Source of the DNA: Cellulomonas sp. C5510
GTDB taxonomy: Bacteria; Actinomycetota; Actinomycetes; Actinomycetales; Cellulomonadaceae
Length of the DNA stretch: 64,000 nt
Reading direction: 5' to 3'
Assembly (NCBI RefSeq): GCF_019797765.1
Contig: NZ_CP081862.1
Location: 2,790,001 to 2,854,000, forward strand
Of this stretch, positions 37,452 to 45,335 are shown one piece after another. The position numbers and the translations under genes were made by a program. The first letter of the stretch is position 1; each line of letters opens with the position of its first letter. The notes beneath the pieces were generated by a model, which made no database searches, had not been told where the DNA came from, and was given only the letters and a program-made list of their open reading frames with translations.

Positions 37452-38423
37452 GTGCGCATCGCGTACGCGCCGGCCGGCCACCGGGACGCGCGCACGGCGG
37501 TCGACCTCGCCCGGCGCGCGGAGGACCTCGGCTTCGCGGAGGTCTGGCTCAGCGAGGACTACCTCGAGCGCGGGGCGTTCGCGGTGGCCGGGGCGGTCGC
37601 CGCGACGACGGCGCGCGTGGGCATCGGGCTGGGCGTGATCAACCCGTGGACCCGGCACGTCGCCCTCGCGGCGATGGAGTGCGCCGCGCTCGACGAGGTC
37701 TCCGGCGGGCGGCTGGTCATCGGGCTCGGCGCCAGCAACCAGGGCTGGATGGAAGGCCGGCTCGGCATCCCGTTCGCCCGTCCGATCAGCACGCTCGAGG
37801 CCTACACGGCCGCCCTGCGCCGGCTCCTGGCCGGCGAGGTCGTCCGCGAGGACGTCAACGGGCTGCCGCTCGACGCGGCCCTGTCGTTCACGCCCGCGCG
37901 CCCGGACGTCCCGGTGCTGCTCGGCGTCAAGGGCGAGCGGGCGCTCGCGGTCGGGGCCCGCGTCGCCGACGGGCTCATGCTCTCCGTGCTGTCCACCCCC
38001 GCGTACGTCCGGTGGATCCGCGAGCAGCACCCGCGGCCGGACCTGCGCCTGACGGCGTACGCGGCGTTCTCCTGCGACGACGACGGGGCGGCGGCGCGCG
38101 ACCGGGTGCGGTCGCGGACCGCGCGGTTCCTCGGCATGCACGGTGCGTCCCCCATCACGGCGGTGCCCGGGCTGCCGTCGGCGCGGGCCGAGGCGCTGCG
38201 CGAGCGACTGCTCGCCGGGGCCGACGGCGCCGACCTCGTGGACGACGAGGTGCTGCGCACGTTCACGCTCGCCGGCACGCGCGCCGAGGTCACCGCCGGG
38301 ATGCACGCGTTCGCGGAGGCCGGGCTCGACACCCTCGTCGTGATGGACGACGGCGTCTCCCCCGCCCACGAGGCGCTCGACCGCGCCGCCTCCTGCGCGC
38401 GCGCCGCCGGCCTGCTGGCCTGA
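37452..38423 (+). CDS. Second LLM class oxidoreductase, Mer-like
   Basis: This 323-residue TIM-barrel protein resembles the F420-dependent methylene-tetrahydromethanopterin reductase (Mer) branch of the luciferase family: VRIAYAPAGHRDA, AEDLGFAEVWLSEDY, GIGLGVINPWTRHVA and LDEVSGGRLVIGLGAS. It differs clearly from the LLM protein at 34 kb, so the operon has two distinct oxidoreductases. The GTG is 3 bp after the previous stop. A hairpin follows the gene. Cofactor and substrate are unknown. Confidence 0.83.
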   Translation: MRIAYAPAGHRDARTAVDLARRAEDLGFAEVWLSEDYLERGAFAVAGAVAATTARVGIGLGVINPWTRHVALAAMECAALDEVSGGRLVIGLGASNQGWMEGRLGIPFARPISTLEAYTAALRRLLAGEVVREDVNGLPLDAALSFTPARPDVPVLLGVKGERALAVGARVADGLMLSVLSTPAYVRWIREQHPRPDLRLTAYAAFSCDDDGAAARDRVRSRTARFLGMHGASPITAVPGLPSARAEALRERLLAGADGADLVDDEVLRTFTLAGTRAEVTAGMHAFAEAGLDTLVVMDDGVSPAHEALDRAASCARAAGLLA

Positions 38424-38425
38424 GC

Positions 38426-38457
38426 CTCCGGCCCGCTGGCGTGAGCCGGGGCCGGAG
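38426..38457. terminator. Hairpin between the catabolic operon and the PucR gene
   Basis: CTCCGGCCC and GGGCCGGAG form a perfect 9-bp stem with a 14-nt loop between convergent stop codons. It probably terminates both transcripts. Confidence 0.5.
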
Positions 38458-38462
38458 CGCCG

Positions 38463-39749
38463 TCAGCGGCCCACGGGGTCCTCGTCGAGCGCCGCGCTGC
38501 CGTTCGCCCGGGCGCTGATGCCGAGGCCCAGGCCCTCCACGGCCAGCACGGCCCGGGCCACGTCCGCCACCCGGTGCAGGTCGAGGCCGCTCAGCTCGCT
38601 GATGCGCCGCAACCGGTAGGACACGGTGTTGGGGTGCACGACCAGGCGCCGCGCGGTCTCCGGGACCGACAGGTCGGTGGCGAGGTGCACCCGCAGGGTC
38701 TCGAGCAGGTGCTCGTGCGCGGCGATCGGCCGCAGGTACCGGTCCTGGATGTTCACGACCATGCGGACGTCCCGCAGCGCCAGCACCTCGAGCAGCACGT
38801 CACGGAACAGCACGACGGCCCGCTCGGCGCCGCGCCGCCGCCCGACCTCGAGCGCCCCGGTGGCCTGCCGGCAGGAGCCGCCGACGGCCGCGAGCCCGCG
38901 GCGCGGCTCCCCGACCGCGCCGATCGCCGCGACCGCCGTGCGCCGCCGGTCGAGCCCGGCCGCGAGCCGCCCGCCGAGCTCGGTGACCGGCCCCTCCCAG
39001 GGCACCGCGACGACCACGACCGGCCTCCCGTCGTCCTCCCGGACGACCCCGGACAGGGGCGCCGAGCCGGTGACGGACTGCAGGTGCGCCACCGCGTGGT
39101 GCCGCAGCTCGGCGACGTGCTCCGGGTCGACGTCGTCCTCGCCCGCCACCCCGAGGGCCAGGCCCACGACGCGGGTGGTGTCCGTGACCTCCAGGCCGAG
39201 CGTCCGCACCAGCCCCGCGAGGTCCGCGGCGTCGATCGGCTCGCCGCTGACCAGGCGGTTCATCAGGTCGGGCTCCGTCAGCACGGTGCGCGTGGCGATG
39301 CGCTGCTGCATCTGGGCGTAGGTGCGCAGCATCGCGCCCTCGAGCTGGTCCAGGATCGCCACGATCTGCTGCTGTCCGGCACGCAGCGCCCCGACGGGCA
39401 CCTGCATGCGGGCACACCGCGCCTGGAAGGTGTCCACCAGGCTGCGCTCGGCGTTCCGGTACGACTGGATGACCGCGGCCTGGGCGACGCCCTGGAGCGC
39501 CCGGCGCTCGCCGTTGGCCGCCGCCGTGTCCAGCTCCGCCGCCGACGGCGCCCGGTCCTCCATCAGGCAGACCAGCACGTTGAGGATCGAGTCCCGCACC
39601 TGGCCGGACAGGTCCGCGCGGTCCACGACGACCTGCGGGTACGCGGGCACGCTGCGCCACACCCGGTCGGTGACCTCGCCGATGATGCCCTCGAAGTCCG
39701 CGACCATCGACCGCGCCACCCGGAGCACCGCCTCAGGGGTCCTCGCCAT
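38463..39749 (-). CDS. PucR/CdaR family transcriptional regulator
   Basis: This 428-residue protein has an N-terminal helical sensor region (about 1-165), a GGDEF-like CdaR domain in the middle and a C-terminal HTH_30 domain with VPETARRLVVHPNTVSYRLRRISELSG. PucR-family activators control catabolic operons for purines, sugar acids and amino acids, usually in response to the substrate. The ATG at 39749 has GGGAGG upstream. It is convergent with the ABC-LLM-M24-PLP operon, and I infer it is that operon's regulator; a link to the murQ operon on the other side is less likely because that has its own RpiR regulator. Confidence 0.85.
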   Translation of the reverse strand: MARTPEAVLRVARSMVADFEGIIGEVTDRVWRSVPAYPQVVVDRADLSGQVRDSILNVLVCLMEDRAPSAAELDTAAANGERRALQGVAQAAVIQSYRNAERSLVDTFQARCARMQVPVGALRAGQQQIVAILDQLEGAMLRTYAQMQQRIATRTVLTEPDLMNRLVSGEPIDAADLAGLVRTLGLEVTDTTRVVGLALGVAGEDDVDPEHVAELRHHAVAHLQSVTGSAPLSGVVREDDGRPVVVVAVPWEGPVTELGGRLAAGLDRRRTAVAAIGAVGEPRRGLAAVGGSCRQATGALEVGRRRGAERAVVLFRDVLLEVLALRDVRMVVNIQDRYLRPIAAHEHLLETLRVHLATDLSVPETARRLVVHPNTVSYRLRRISELSGLDLHRVADVARAVLAVEGLGLGISARANGSAALDEDPVGR

Positions 39750-39861
39750 CACGCCTCCCGTCGCTCCGCCCCCGCGCGCGGCGCACCCGTGCGGCGCCCG
39801 GCCCGGGACCATCGTCCCTGCCCGAGATGTCCGGCCGGTTTCGCGGTGGGCCCCGCCGGGG

Positions 39862-40746
39862 TCAGGTCCGGGGCGGCAGGTGCTGCGGGTCGACGGCCTC
39901 CCGGGTGGCGCGCAGGGCCTGCCCGAGGTCGTCGAACCGCAGCTGCCCCACGCGCATGAACAGGAAGTCGACGACGGCGAGCTGCGCCATGCGGCTGGCG
40001 AGCGCCGCGGCCCGCAGCGTCGCCTCCCGCGCCGGCGTCCGGAGCACCTCCTGCGCCGTCCCGGCCAGCGGGGAGCGGGGGTCGTTCGTGATCGCGACCG
40101 TGCGGGCACCGGCCCGGGCGGCGACCTCCAGCGCACGCACCACGTCGACCGTGCCGCCGCTGAACGAGAACGCGATCGCGGTGGTGCGCTCGTCCGCGAG
40201 CGCCGCGTGCGTCATCTGCACGTGCGTGTCGGCGGCCGACAGGCACATCAGGCCGATGCGCTGGAGCTTCTGCGCGAGGTCGGCCGCCGCCAGGCCGGAG
40301 GCACCGACGCCGAGGACGACGACGTGGTGGCTCTCCGCGACCGCGTGCGCGACGCGGTCGAGCGCGTCGAGGTCGAGCGAGCGGGCGGTCTCCTCGATGG
40401 TCCGGGCCTCGTGGAACGCGACCTTCGCCACCAGCTCCGGCAGGGGGTCGGAGGCGACGATCGTGCCCTCCGCGATGTCGGAGCGCTCGAGCTCGACGGC
40501 CCGCCGGGACAGGTCCTGGGCGAGGCGCACCCGCAGGGCAGGCAGACCGGCGAACCCGAGGGTCTTCGCGAGCCGGACGACGGACGCCCGGGAGACCTGC
40601 GCGCGCTCGCCGAGCGTGGCCGCGGTGCCGGAGACACCCGCCTCCGGGTCGCGCAGCAGCACCTCGGCCACCCGCGTCTCCGCCGGGCCCAGCCGCGGGA
40701 GCGCGGCGCGCAGGGCGTCGAGCACCTCGACCGCGCCGTCCGCCAC
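39862..40746 (-). CDS. murR: RpiR/MurR family transcriptional regulator
   Basis: This 294-residue regulator has an N-terminal RpiR helix-turn-helix (ALRAALPRLGPAETRVAEVLLRD, SRASVVRLAKTLGFAG) and a C-terminal SIS domain (VVVLGVGASGLAAADLAQKLQ), which binds sugar phosphates. Divergent from murQ, it fits MurR, the repressor of MurNAc catabolism that responds to MurNAc-6-phosphate. The GTG at 40746 has GGGAGG upstream. The shared intergenic region carries a candidate operator over the murQ -35 box. The ligand is inferred from context. Confidence 0.85.
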   Translation of the reverse strand: MADGAVEVLDALRAALPRLGPAETRVAEVLLRDPEAGVSGTAATLGERAQVSRASVVRLAKTLGFAGLPALRVRLAQDLSRRAVELERSDIAEGTIVASDPLPELVAKVAFHEARTIEETARSLDLDALDRVAHAVAESHHVVVLGVGASGLAAADLAQKLQRIGLMCLSAADTHVQMTHAALADERTTAIAFSFSGGTVDVVRALEVAARAGARTVAITNDPRSPLAGTAQEVLRTPAREATLRAAALASRMAQLAVVDFLFMRVGQLRFDDLGQALRATREAVDPQHLPPRT

Positions 40747-40802
40747 GTGCCCTCCCGCTGCCTGCGCCCGTCGACGCCCGCGCCAGTCTGGCACAGGCCT
40801 CG

Positions 40803-40817
40803 TGAAACGTTGTTTGA
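40803..40817. promoter_or_regulatory. Candidate MurR operator
   Basis: TGAAACGTTGTTTGA is an inverted repeat with arms TGAAAC and GTTTGA, five of six matching, around GTT. It overlaps the TTGACT -35 element of murQ, so a bound repressor would block the promoter. Confidence 0.45.
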
Positions 40818-40841
40818 CTTCTCACGATCCTGGTGCAACAT
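40814..40841 (+). promoter_or_regulatory. Candidate murQ promoter
   Basis: TTGACT (40814-40819) and CAACAT (40836-40841) are separated by 16 bp. This lies in the most A/T-rich part of the region, about 30 bp before the murQ start. Confidence 0.45.
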
Positions 40842-40872
40842 GGTGCCAGACGACATCGACGAAGGAGTCCCC

Positions 40873-41787
40873 GTGTCCGACCTGCGCGCCCTCGGCACCG
40901 AGAGCCCCCACCCCCGCACCGCACGCCTCGACGCGATGGACGTCGAGGAGCTGCTCGGCGTGATGAACGCGGAGGACCGGCGCGTGCCCGACGCGGTCGC
41001 CGCCCAGCTCGGCCCGATCGCCGCGGCCGTCGCGCTCGCCGTGGACTCGCTGTCCTCCGGCGGCCGCCTCGTCTACCTCGGCGCCGGCACGAGCGGGCGG
41101 CTCGGGGTCCTCGACGCCGCGGAGTGCCCCCCGACCTTCGGCACCGACCCCGGTCAGGTCGTCGGGCTGCTCGCCGGCGGGCCCGGCGCGATGTTCCGGG
41201 CCGTCGAGGGCGCCGAGGACGACGCCGCGCTCGGCGCGCAGGACCTGCGCGACCTCGGGCTCACCGCCCAGGACACGGTCGTGGGCCTCGCCGCATCGGG
41301 CCGCACGCCCTACGTGGTCGGCGGCCTCGACCACGCCCGCTCCGTGGGGGCCGGCACCGTGGCGGTCGCCTGCAACCCCGGCTCGGAGGTCGGCCGGCAC
41401 GCGGACATCGCCATCGAGCTGGACACGGGGCCCGAGGTGCTGACCGGGTCGACACGCCTCAAGGCCGGCACCGCCCAGAAGCTCGTCCTCAACATGATCT
41501 CGACCGCTGCGATGGTCGGCACCGGCAAGGTGTACGGCAACCTCATGGTGGACGTCCGGCCGAGCAACGCGAAGCTCCGGCAGCGGGCGGTCCGCATCGT
41601 GCGGGACGCCACCGGGTGCGACGACGCCACGGCGCGCGCCGCGCTGGCCGACGCGGGCGACCACGCCAAGACCGCGATCGTCGCCCTGCTCTGCGGCACC
41701 GACGCCGCCACCGCCCGGGACCGGCTGACCGCCGCGCACGGCTTCGTGCGCGCCGCACTGCCGTCCGACCTGCCCGCCCCGCACTGA
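40873..41787 (+). CDS. murQ: N-acetylmuramic acid 6-phosphate etherase
   Basis: MurQ cleaves the lactyl ether of MurNAc-6-phosphate to give GlcNAc-6-phosphate and D-lactate. The 304-residue SIS-fold protein has YLGAGTSGRLGVLDAAECPPTF, with Glu near 84 corresponding to the catalytic Glu of E. coli MurQ. VEGAEDD and AVACNPGSEV also fit. The GTG at 40873 has GGAG five bases upstream. It is followed by the PTS gene after 14 bp and then mupG, giving a complete salvage set. Confidence 0.95.
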   Translation: MSDLRALGTESPHPRTARLDAMDVEELLGVMNAEDRRVPDAVAAQLGPIAAAVALAVDSLSSGGRLVYLGAGTSGRLGVLDAAECPPTFGTDPGQVVGLLAGGPGAMFRAVEGAEDDAALGAQDLRDLGLTAQDTVVGLAASGRTPYVVGGLDHARSVGAGTVAVACNPGSEVGRHADIAIELDTGPEVLTGSTRLKAGTAQKLVLNMISTAAMVGTGKVYGNLMVDVRPSNAKLRQRAVRIVRDATGCDDATARAALADAGDHAKTAIVALLCGTDAATARDRLTAAHGFVRAALPSDLPAPH

Positions 41788-41801
41788 CCGGAGGAACCAC
41801 C

Positions 41802-43343
41802 GTGGACTACGCGAAGCTCAGCGACGACCTCGTGCCGCTCGTCGGCGGCCTGGACAACGTCGAGTCGTTCACGAACTGCATGACGCGCCTGCGGCTGGAC
41901 GTCGCCGACCAGGACGCCGTGGACGCCGTCGCGATCCGCGCCCTGGACGGCGTCGTCGGCGTGGTCGAGGGCCCGCAGCTCCAGGTCGTCGTCGGGCCGG
42001 GCCACGCCCAGCGGCTGCGCGACGCGTTCGCCGAGCGCGCCGCGCGGGAGGACGACGCGTCCGCGGTCCCGGCCGCCGTCGGCGCACCGGCGACCGCGAC
42101 CGCCGGGGAGCCGACCGAGGAGCAGCCCGCCGGTCAGGGGGCCGGCGGGCACCCCGGCGCACCGGACGCCGCGTCCGACCTGCGCACTCTCGAGGCCGAG
42201 AACAAGTCGAAGGTGAAGGCCCGCCAGACCACGGGCGTCCACGCCGTGTTCCGGCACATCGGCACCATCTTCATCCCGATCATCCCGGGCTTCATCGCCT
42301 GCGGGCTCATCATCGCGATCACGAACATCTGGAAGGTCGCGGCACCCGACGTCGTCGGCAACCCGTGGTTCCTGGCGTTCGCCGGCCTCGGGACCATCGT
42401 CGTCGGCGCCCTGCACCTGCTGGTCGGGTACAACACCGCGCAGGAGTTCGGCGGCACGCCGGTGCTCGGGCTCATCGCCGGCGCGGTGTCGTACATGCCC
42501 GCGCTCGCCGGCATCCCCGCGGGGACCGCCCCCGACGGCACCGCGACGCCCGCGCAGCCCCTCACGATCCCCGTGTTCGGCGAGCTCAGCCCCGCGCTCG
42601 GCGGCGTCATCGGCGTGATCGTCACCGCGTGGCTGTTCACCGTCATCGAGCGCCAGGTCCGCCGGCGCGTGCCCGCGGCGGTCGACCTGTTCGTCGTCCC
42701 CGTGGTGACCGTGGTCGTCGGCGCGGTGCTGTGCGTGCTGGTCGTCATGCCGTTGTCCGCGCTGCTCATGCAGGGCATCAACTGGCTGCTCATCGACTTC
42801 GCGCTCGAGCAGGGCGGGATCGTCGGCGGGTACCTGCTGGCGTCGCTGTTCCTGCCGCTCGTCATGCTGGGCGTGCACCAGGGCCTCACGCCGCTGCACG
42901 CCCAGCTCATCGCCGACCACGGCTACACCGAGCTGCTCCCGGTCCTGGCGATGGCGGGCGCCGGCGAGGTCGGGATGGCCGTCGCGATCTACGTCAAGAC
43001 CAGCAGCGCCCGGCTCAAGGGCATCATCCGTGCGGCGCTGCCCATCGGCGTCCTCGGCGTCGGCGAGCCGCTGATCTACGGCGTCTCCCTGCCGCTGTTC
43101 TACCCGCTCATCACCGCGTGCCTCGGCGGCGGGTTCGGCGGCGCGTTCGTGGCGTTCGGGATGCAGGTCAGCGACGGGTTCGGGGCCGGCGCGCTGGGGC
43201 TGTCCGGCGTGCTCATGACCGCCGTCATCACGAACGGGCAGTGGCTCTGGTACGTGGGCGGGTTGGTGGTCTCCTACGTGATGGGCTTCGTGCTGACCTA
43301 CCTGTTCGGATTCAAGGAGCACATGGTCCAGCGGCTCGGCTGA
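41802..43343 (+). CDS. murP: PTS EIIBC transporter for MurNAc-type sugars
   Basis: This 513-residue PTS permease has an N-terminal EIIB domain with phosphorylatable Cys near 26 (ESFTNCMTRL), a Pro/Ala/Glu-rich linker (about 85-125) and an EIIC domain (about 140-513) with ten or so membrane segments. GVHQGLTPLHAQL and GEPLIYGVSLPLFYP are conserved in the glucose/sucrose/MurNAc branch. No EIIA is fused, so a shared EIIA is expected elsewhere. Placed between murQ and mupG it most likely imports and phosphorylates MurNAc or MurNAc-GlcNAc. The GTG at 41802 has GGAGG upstream. Confidence 0.88.
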   Translation: MDYAKLSDDLVPLVGGLDNVESFTNCMTRLRLDVADQDAVDAVAIRALDGVVGVVEGPQLQVVVGPGHAQRLRDAFAERAAREDDASAVPAAVGAPATATAGEPTEEQPAGQGAGGHPGAPDAASDLRTLEAENKSKVKARQTTGVHAVFRHIGTIFIPIIPGFIACGLIIAITNIWKVAAPDVVGNPWFLAFAGLGTIVVGALHLLVGYNTAQEFGGTPVLGLIAGAVSYMPALAGIPAGTAPDGTATPAQPLTIPVFGELSPALGGVIGVIVTAWLFTVIERQVRRRVPAAVDLFVVPVVTVVVGAVLCVLVVMPLSALLMQGINWLLIDFALEQGGIVGGYLLASLFLPLVMLGVHQGLTPLHAQLIADHGYTELLPVLAMAGAGEVGMAVAIYVKTSSARLKGIIRAALPIGVLGVGEPLIYGVSLPLFYPLITACLGGGFGGAFVAFGMQVSDGFGAGALGLSGVLMTAVITNGQWLWYVGGLVVSYVMGFVLTYLFGFKEHMVQRLG

Positions 43344-43394
43344 GCCCCGGCCGGGACGTCTCCCCGCACCGCACCACCGAGAGAGGACGCCGCC

Positions 43395-44510
43395 GTGCTC
43401 CGGTCGCTCTACCCCACCGACGCCCCCGACGTGCAGCGGCAGGTCGTCGCGCAGGCGGTGCGGCACGCCGCGCGCCCGGGCGGCACCGGCCTGGTGTTCA
43501 CGTCGCTGCACCTCCCCGAGGACGACCGCCTGGTCGAGCACGGGGAGCTGCTGCGCCGCCTGCACGCCGGGCACGGCCTGACGTTCTGCGGGGACGTGTC
43601 GCCGCTGACGCTCGAGCGGCTGGGCGGCGGCGAGGGCGCTCTGGACCGGCTGCGGGACTGGGGCGTCACGGTGCTCCGGATCGACTTCGGGTTCGACGTC
43701 GAGGAGATCCGGCGGATCGCCGAGCGCACCGGCGCGCGCATCGCCGTGAACGCGAGCACCGTGCAGGCCGCGGAGCTGGACGCGCTCGCCGGGCTGCCGC
43801 TGGCCGGCTGGCACAACTACTACCCGCGGCCCGAGACCGGCCTGTCGACGGCGACGTACCGGGCGCAGGACGCCCTGTTCACCGCCCGCGACCTGCCGCT
43901 GTACGCGTTCGTCCCCGGCGAGGTGACGTTCCGGGCCCCGCTCGGCCTCGGGCTGCCGACACTGGAGGAGCAGCGGCACCGCACCGTCTGGCGCAACTAC
44001 CTGCAGCTGCGCCGGCTCAGCCCCGGCAGCACCCTCGTGTGCGCGGAGGGCGTGGTGCAGGACGACCACCTGGCCTGGATCGAGCGGCACGAGGACACCG
44101 GCGAGGTCACGGTGCCGCTGAGCGGGGTGGACCCCGCCGCGCGGTTCCTGCTCGACCGGCCGTGGCGGCTGCGCGTCGACAGCGGGGAGGTCGCCTTCCG
44201 GCTGGAGGGCACCCGTGGGGAGCGCACGCCGTCGCACCTCCGCAACGGGGACACCCGCGCGCGGGGCAGCCTGCAGATGGACCTCCCGGGCGCCGGGCGC
44301 TACCAGGGGGAGGTCTCCCTCGTGCGGGCAGACCGGCCGCTGCACCCGTGGCAGGCGCGCGTCGCCGACGTCGCCCCGCCGTACGTGGGGGTCGTCGACG
44401 AGCTGCGCCCGGGCGACACGGTGCGGTTCGTGCCGGACGCCGCCGCGGGGGCCGCGGGGACCGGGGCCGCGGGGACCGGGACCGCGGCGGTCAGCGGCCG
44501 GGCGGGCTGA
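43395..44510 (+). CDS. mupG: MupG-type 6-phospho-N-acetylmuramidase (DUF871)
   Basis: This 371-residue protein has a TIM-barrel (about 1-235: LYPTD, VFTSLHLPEDD, ITFCGDVSP-like LTFCGDVSP, DFGFDVEEI, GWHNYYPRPETGLS) followed by a cyclophilin-like C-terminal domain. This matches DUF871 proteins. In Staphylococcus aureus the member MupG hydrolyses MurNAc-6P-GlcNAc inside the cell, and its operon mupG-murQ-murP-murR has the same content as here. The start GTG has AGAGGA upstream. The end overlaps the convergent HxlR gene by 20 bp. The tail GAAGTGAAGTGTAA is low-complexity. Confidence 0.88.
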   Translation: MLRSLYPTDAPDVQRQVVAQAVRHAARPGGTGLVFTSLHLPEDDRLVEHGELLRRLHAGHGLTFCGDVSPLTLERLGGGEGALDRLRDWGVTVLRIDFGFDVEEIRRIAERTGARIAVNASTVQAAELDALAGLPLAGWHNYYPRPETGLSTATYRAQDALFTARDLPLYAFVPGEVTFRAPLGLGLPTLEEQRHRTVWRNYLQLRRLSPGSTLVCAEGVVQDDHLAWIERHEDTGEVTVPLSGVDPAARFLLDRPWRLRVDSGEVAFRLEGTRGERTPSHLRNGDTRARGSLQMDLPGAGRYQGEVSLVRADRPLHPWQARVADVAPPYVGVVDELRPGDTVRFVPDAAAGAAGTGAAGTGTAAVSGRAG

Positions 44511-45258
44511 CCGCCGGCGCCTCGTCCGGCGCCCGTGGAACCTGCTCCCCCGGGACCTCGGCCGCGCCGGCCTCCGCCTTGTCGACCCCCGCCGCGCCGA
44601 CCCCCGCCGCGCCGACCCCCGCCTTGTCGACCCCCGCCTTGTCGACCAGGCGGGCGAGCACGCCGCGCGGGTCCGTGACGTGGGCGCCCCGGGCCCTCGC
44701 CGCCGCGAGGGGGACCGCGCCGGACGCGACGCCGAGCAGCAGCGCGACGGGGCCCTCGGCGACGGCGGCCGGCTCCGCCGTCGGCCCGGGCAGCACGCGG
44801 GTCCCCTCCGGGCCGGTCGCGAGCACCACCTCGACGCCGTCGCCGCGCAGCACCACCACCTCCGGCCGCGGGGACGTCCGCGAGGCCAGGAGCGCCTCGA
44901 CGGCGAGGCCGAGCCACTGGGGCCGGACGGCGTCGCCGGGCCGGGGGCCGGGTGCCAGCAGCGGGGCACCCCACCGTACGAGCCCGAGCACCGGCTCGCG
45001 CAGGGCGCGCCCCCGGTCGGTGAGCGCGTAGGTGACGGCCTTGCGGCCGGGCTCCTGGGATCGGGCGACGACGCCGGCGGCGACGAGGTCCCGCAGGCGG
45101 TCCGCGAGCAGGTTGCTGGGCACCCCGGGCAGCGCCGCGCGCAGCTCGCTGTGCCGGCGGTCGGCGACGAGCAGCTCTCGCACGACCAGGAGGCTCCAGC
45201 GGTCGCCGACGACGTCGAGCGCGCGGGCCAGCCCGCAGAACTGGTGGTAGTCGGACAC
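44491..45258 (-). CDS. HxlR family regulator with extended C-terminus
   Basis: The first 95 residues form a HxlR winged helix (CGLARALDVVGDRWSLLVVRELL, SNLLADRLRDLVAAGVV). About 100 further residues look like a second small domain (ALLASRTSPRPEVVVLRGDGVEVV), perhaps SCP2-like, seen in some actinobacterial HxlR proteins. The tail has DKAGV/GAAGV pentapeptide repeats. The total of 255 residues is about twice the simple HxlR length. It is divergent from a dehalogenase-like gene across a perfect inverted repeat and probably controls it and itself. The GTG at 45258 has GGAG upstream. The tail overlaps mupG. Confidence 0.82.
   Translation of the reverse strand: MSDYHQFCGLARALDVVGDRWSLLVVRELLVADRRHSELRAALPGVPSNLLADRLRDLVAAGVVARSQEPGRKAVTYALTDRGRALREPVLGLVRWGAPLLAPGPRPGDAVRPQWLGLAVEALLASRTSPRPEVVVLRGDGVEVVLATGPEGTRVLPGPTAEPAAVAEGPVALLLGVASGAVPLAAARARGAHVTDPRGVLARLVDKAGVDKAGVGAAGVGAAGVDKAEAGAAEVPGEQVPRAPDEAPAVSPPGR
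44581..44640. repeat. Four 15-bp tandem repeats in the HxlR gene tail
   Basis: Units are GTCGACCCCCGCCTT or GCCGACCCCCGCCGC variants, encoding DKAGV and GAAGV pentapeptides on the minus strand. Confidence 0.85.
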
Positions 45259-45283
45259 CCTTGCGCTCCTCCGTCACGGGACT

Positions 45284-45308
45284 CTACGGTTCATTTTATC
45301 AACCGTAG
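45284..45308. promoter_or_regulatory. Perfect inverted repeat, candidate HxlR operator
   Basis: CTACGGTT and AACCGTAG are perfectly complementary 8-nt arms around the A/T-rich spacer CATTTTATC. It lies between the divergent HxlR and hydrolase genes. The spacer on the minus strand includes TAAAAT, a good -10 box for the HxlR gene, so autoregulation is expected. Confidence 0.75.
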
Positions 45309-45335
45309 CGCGTCCTGGTCCGCCGAGGAGGCACC

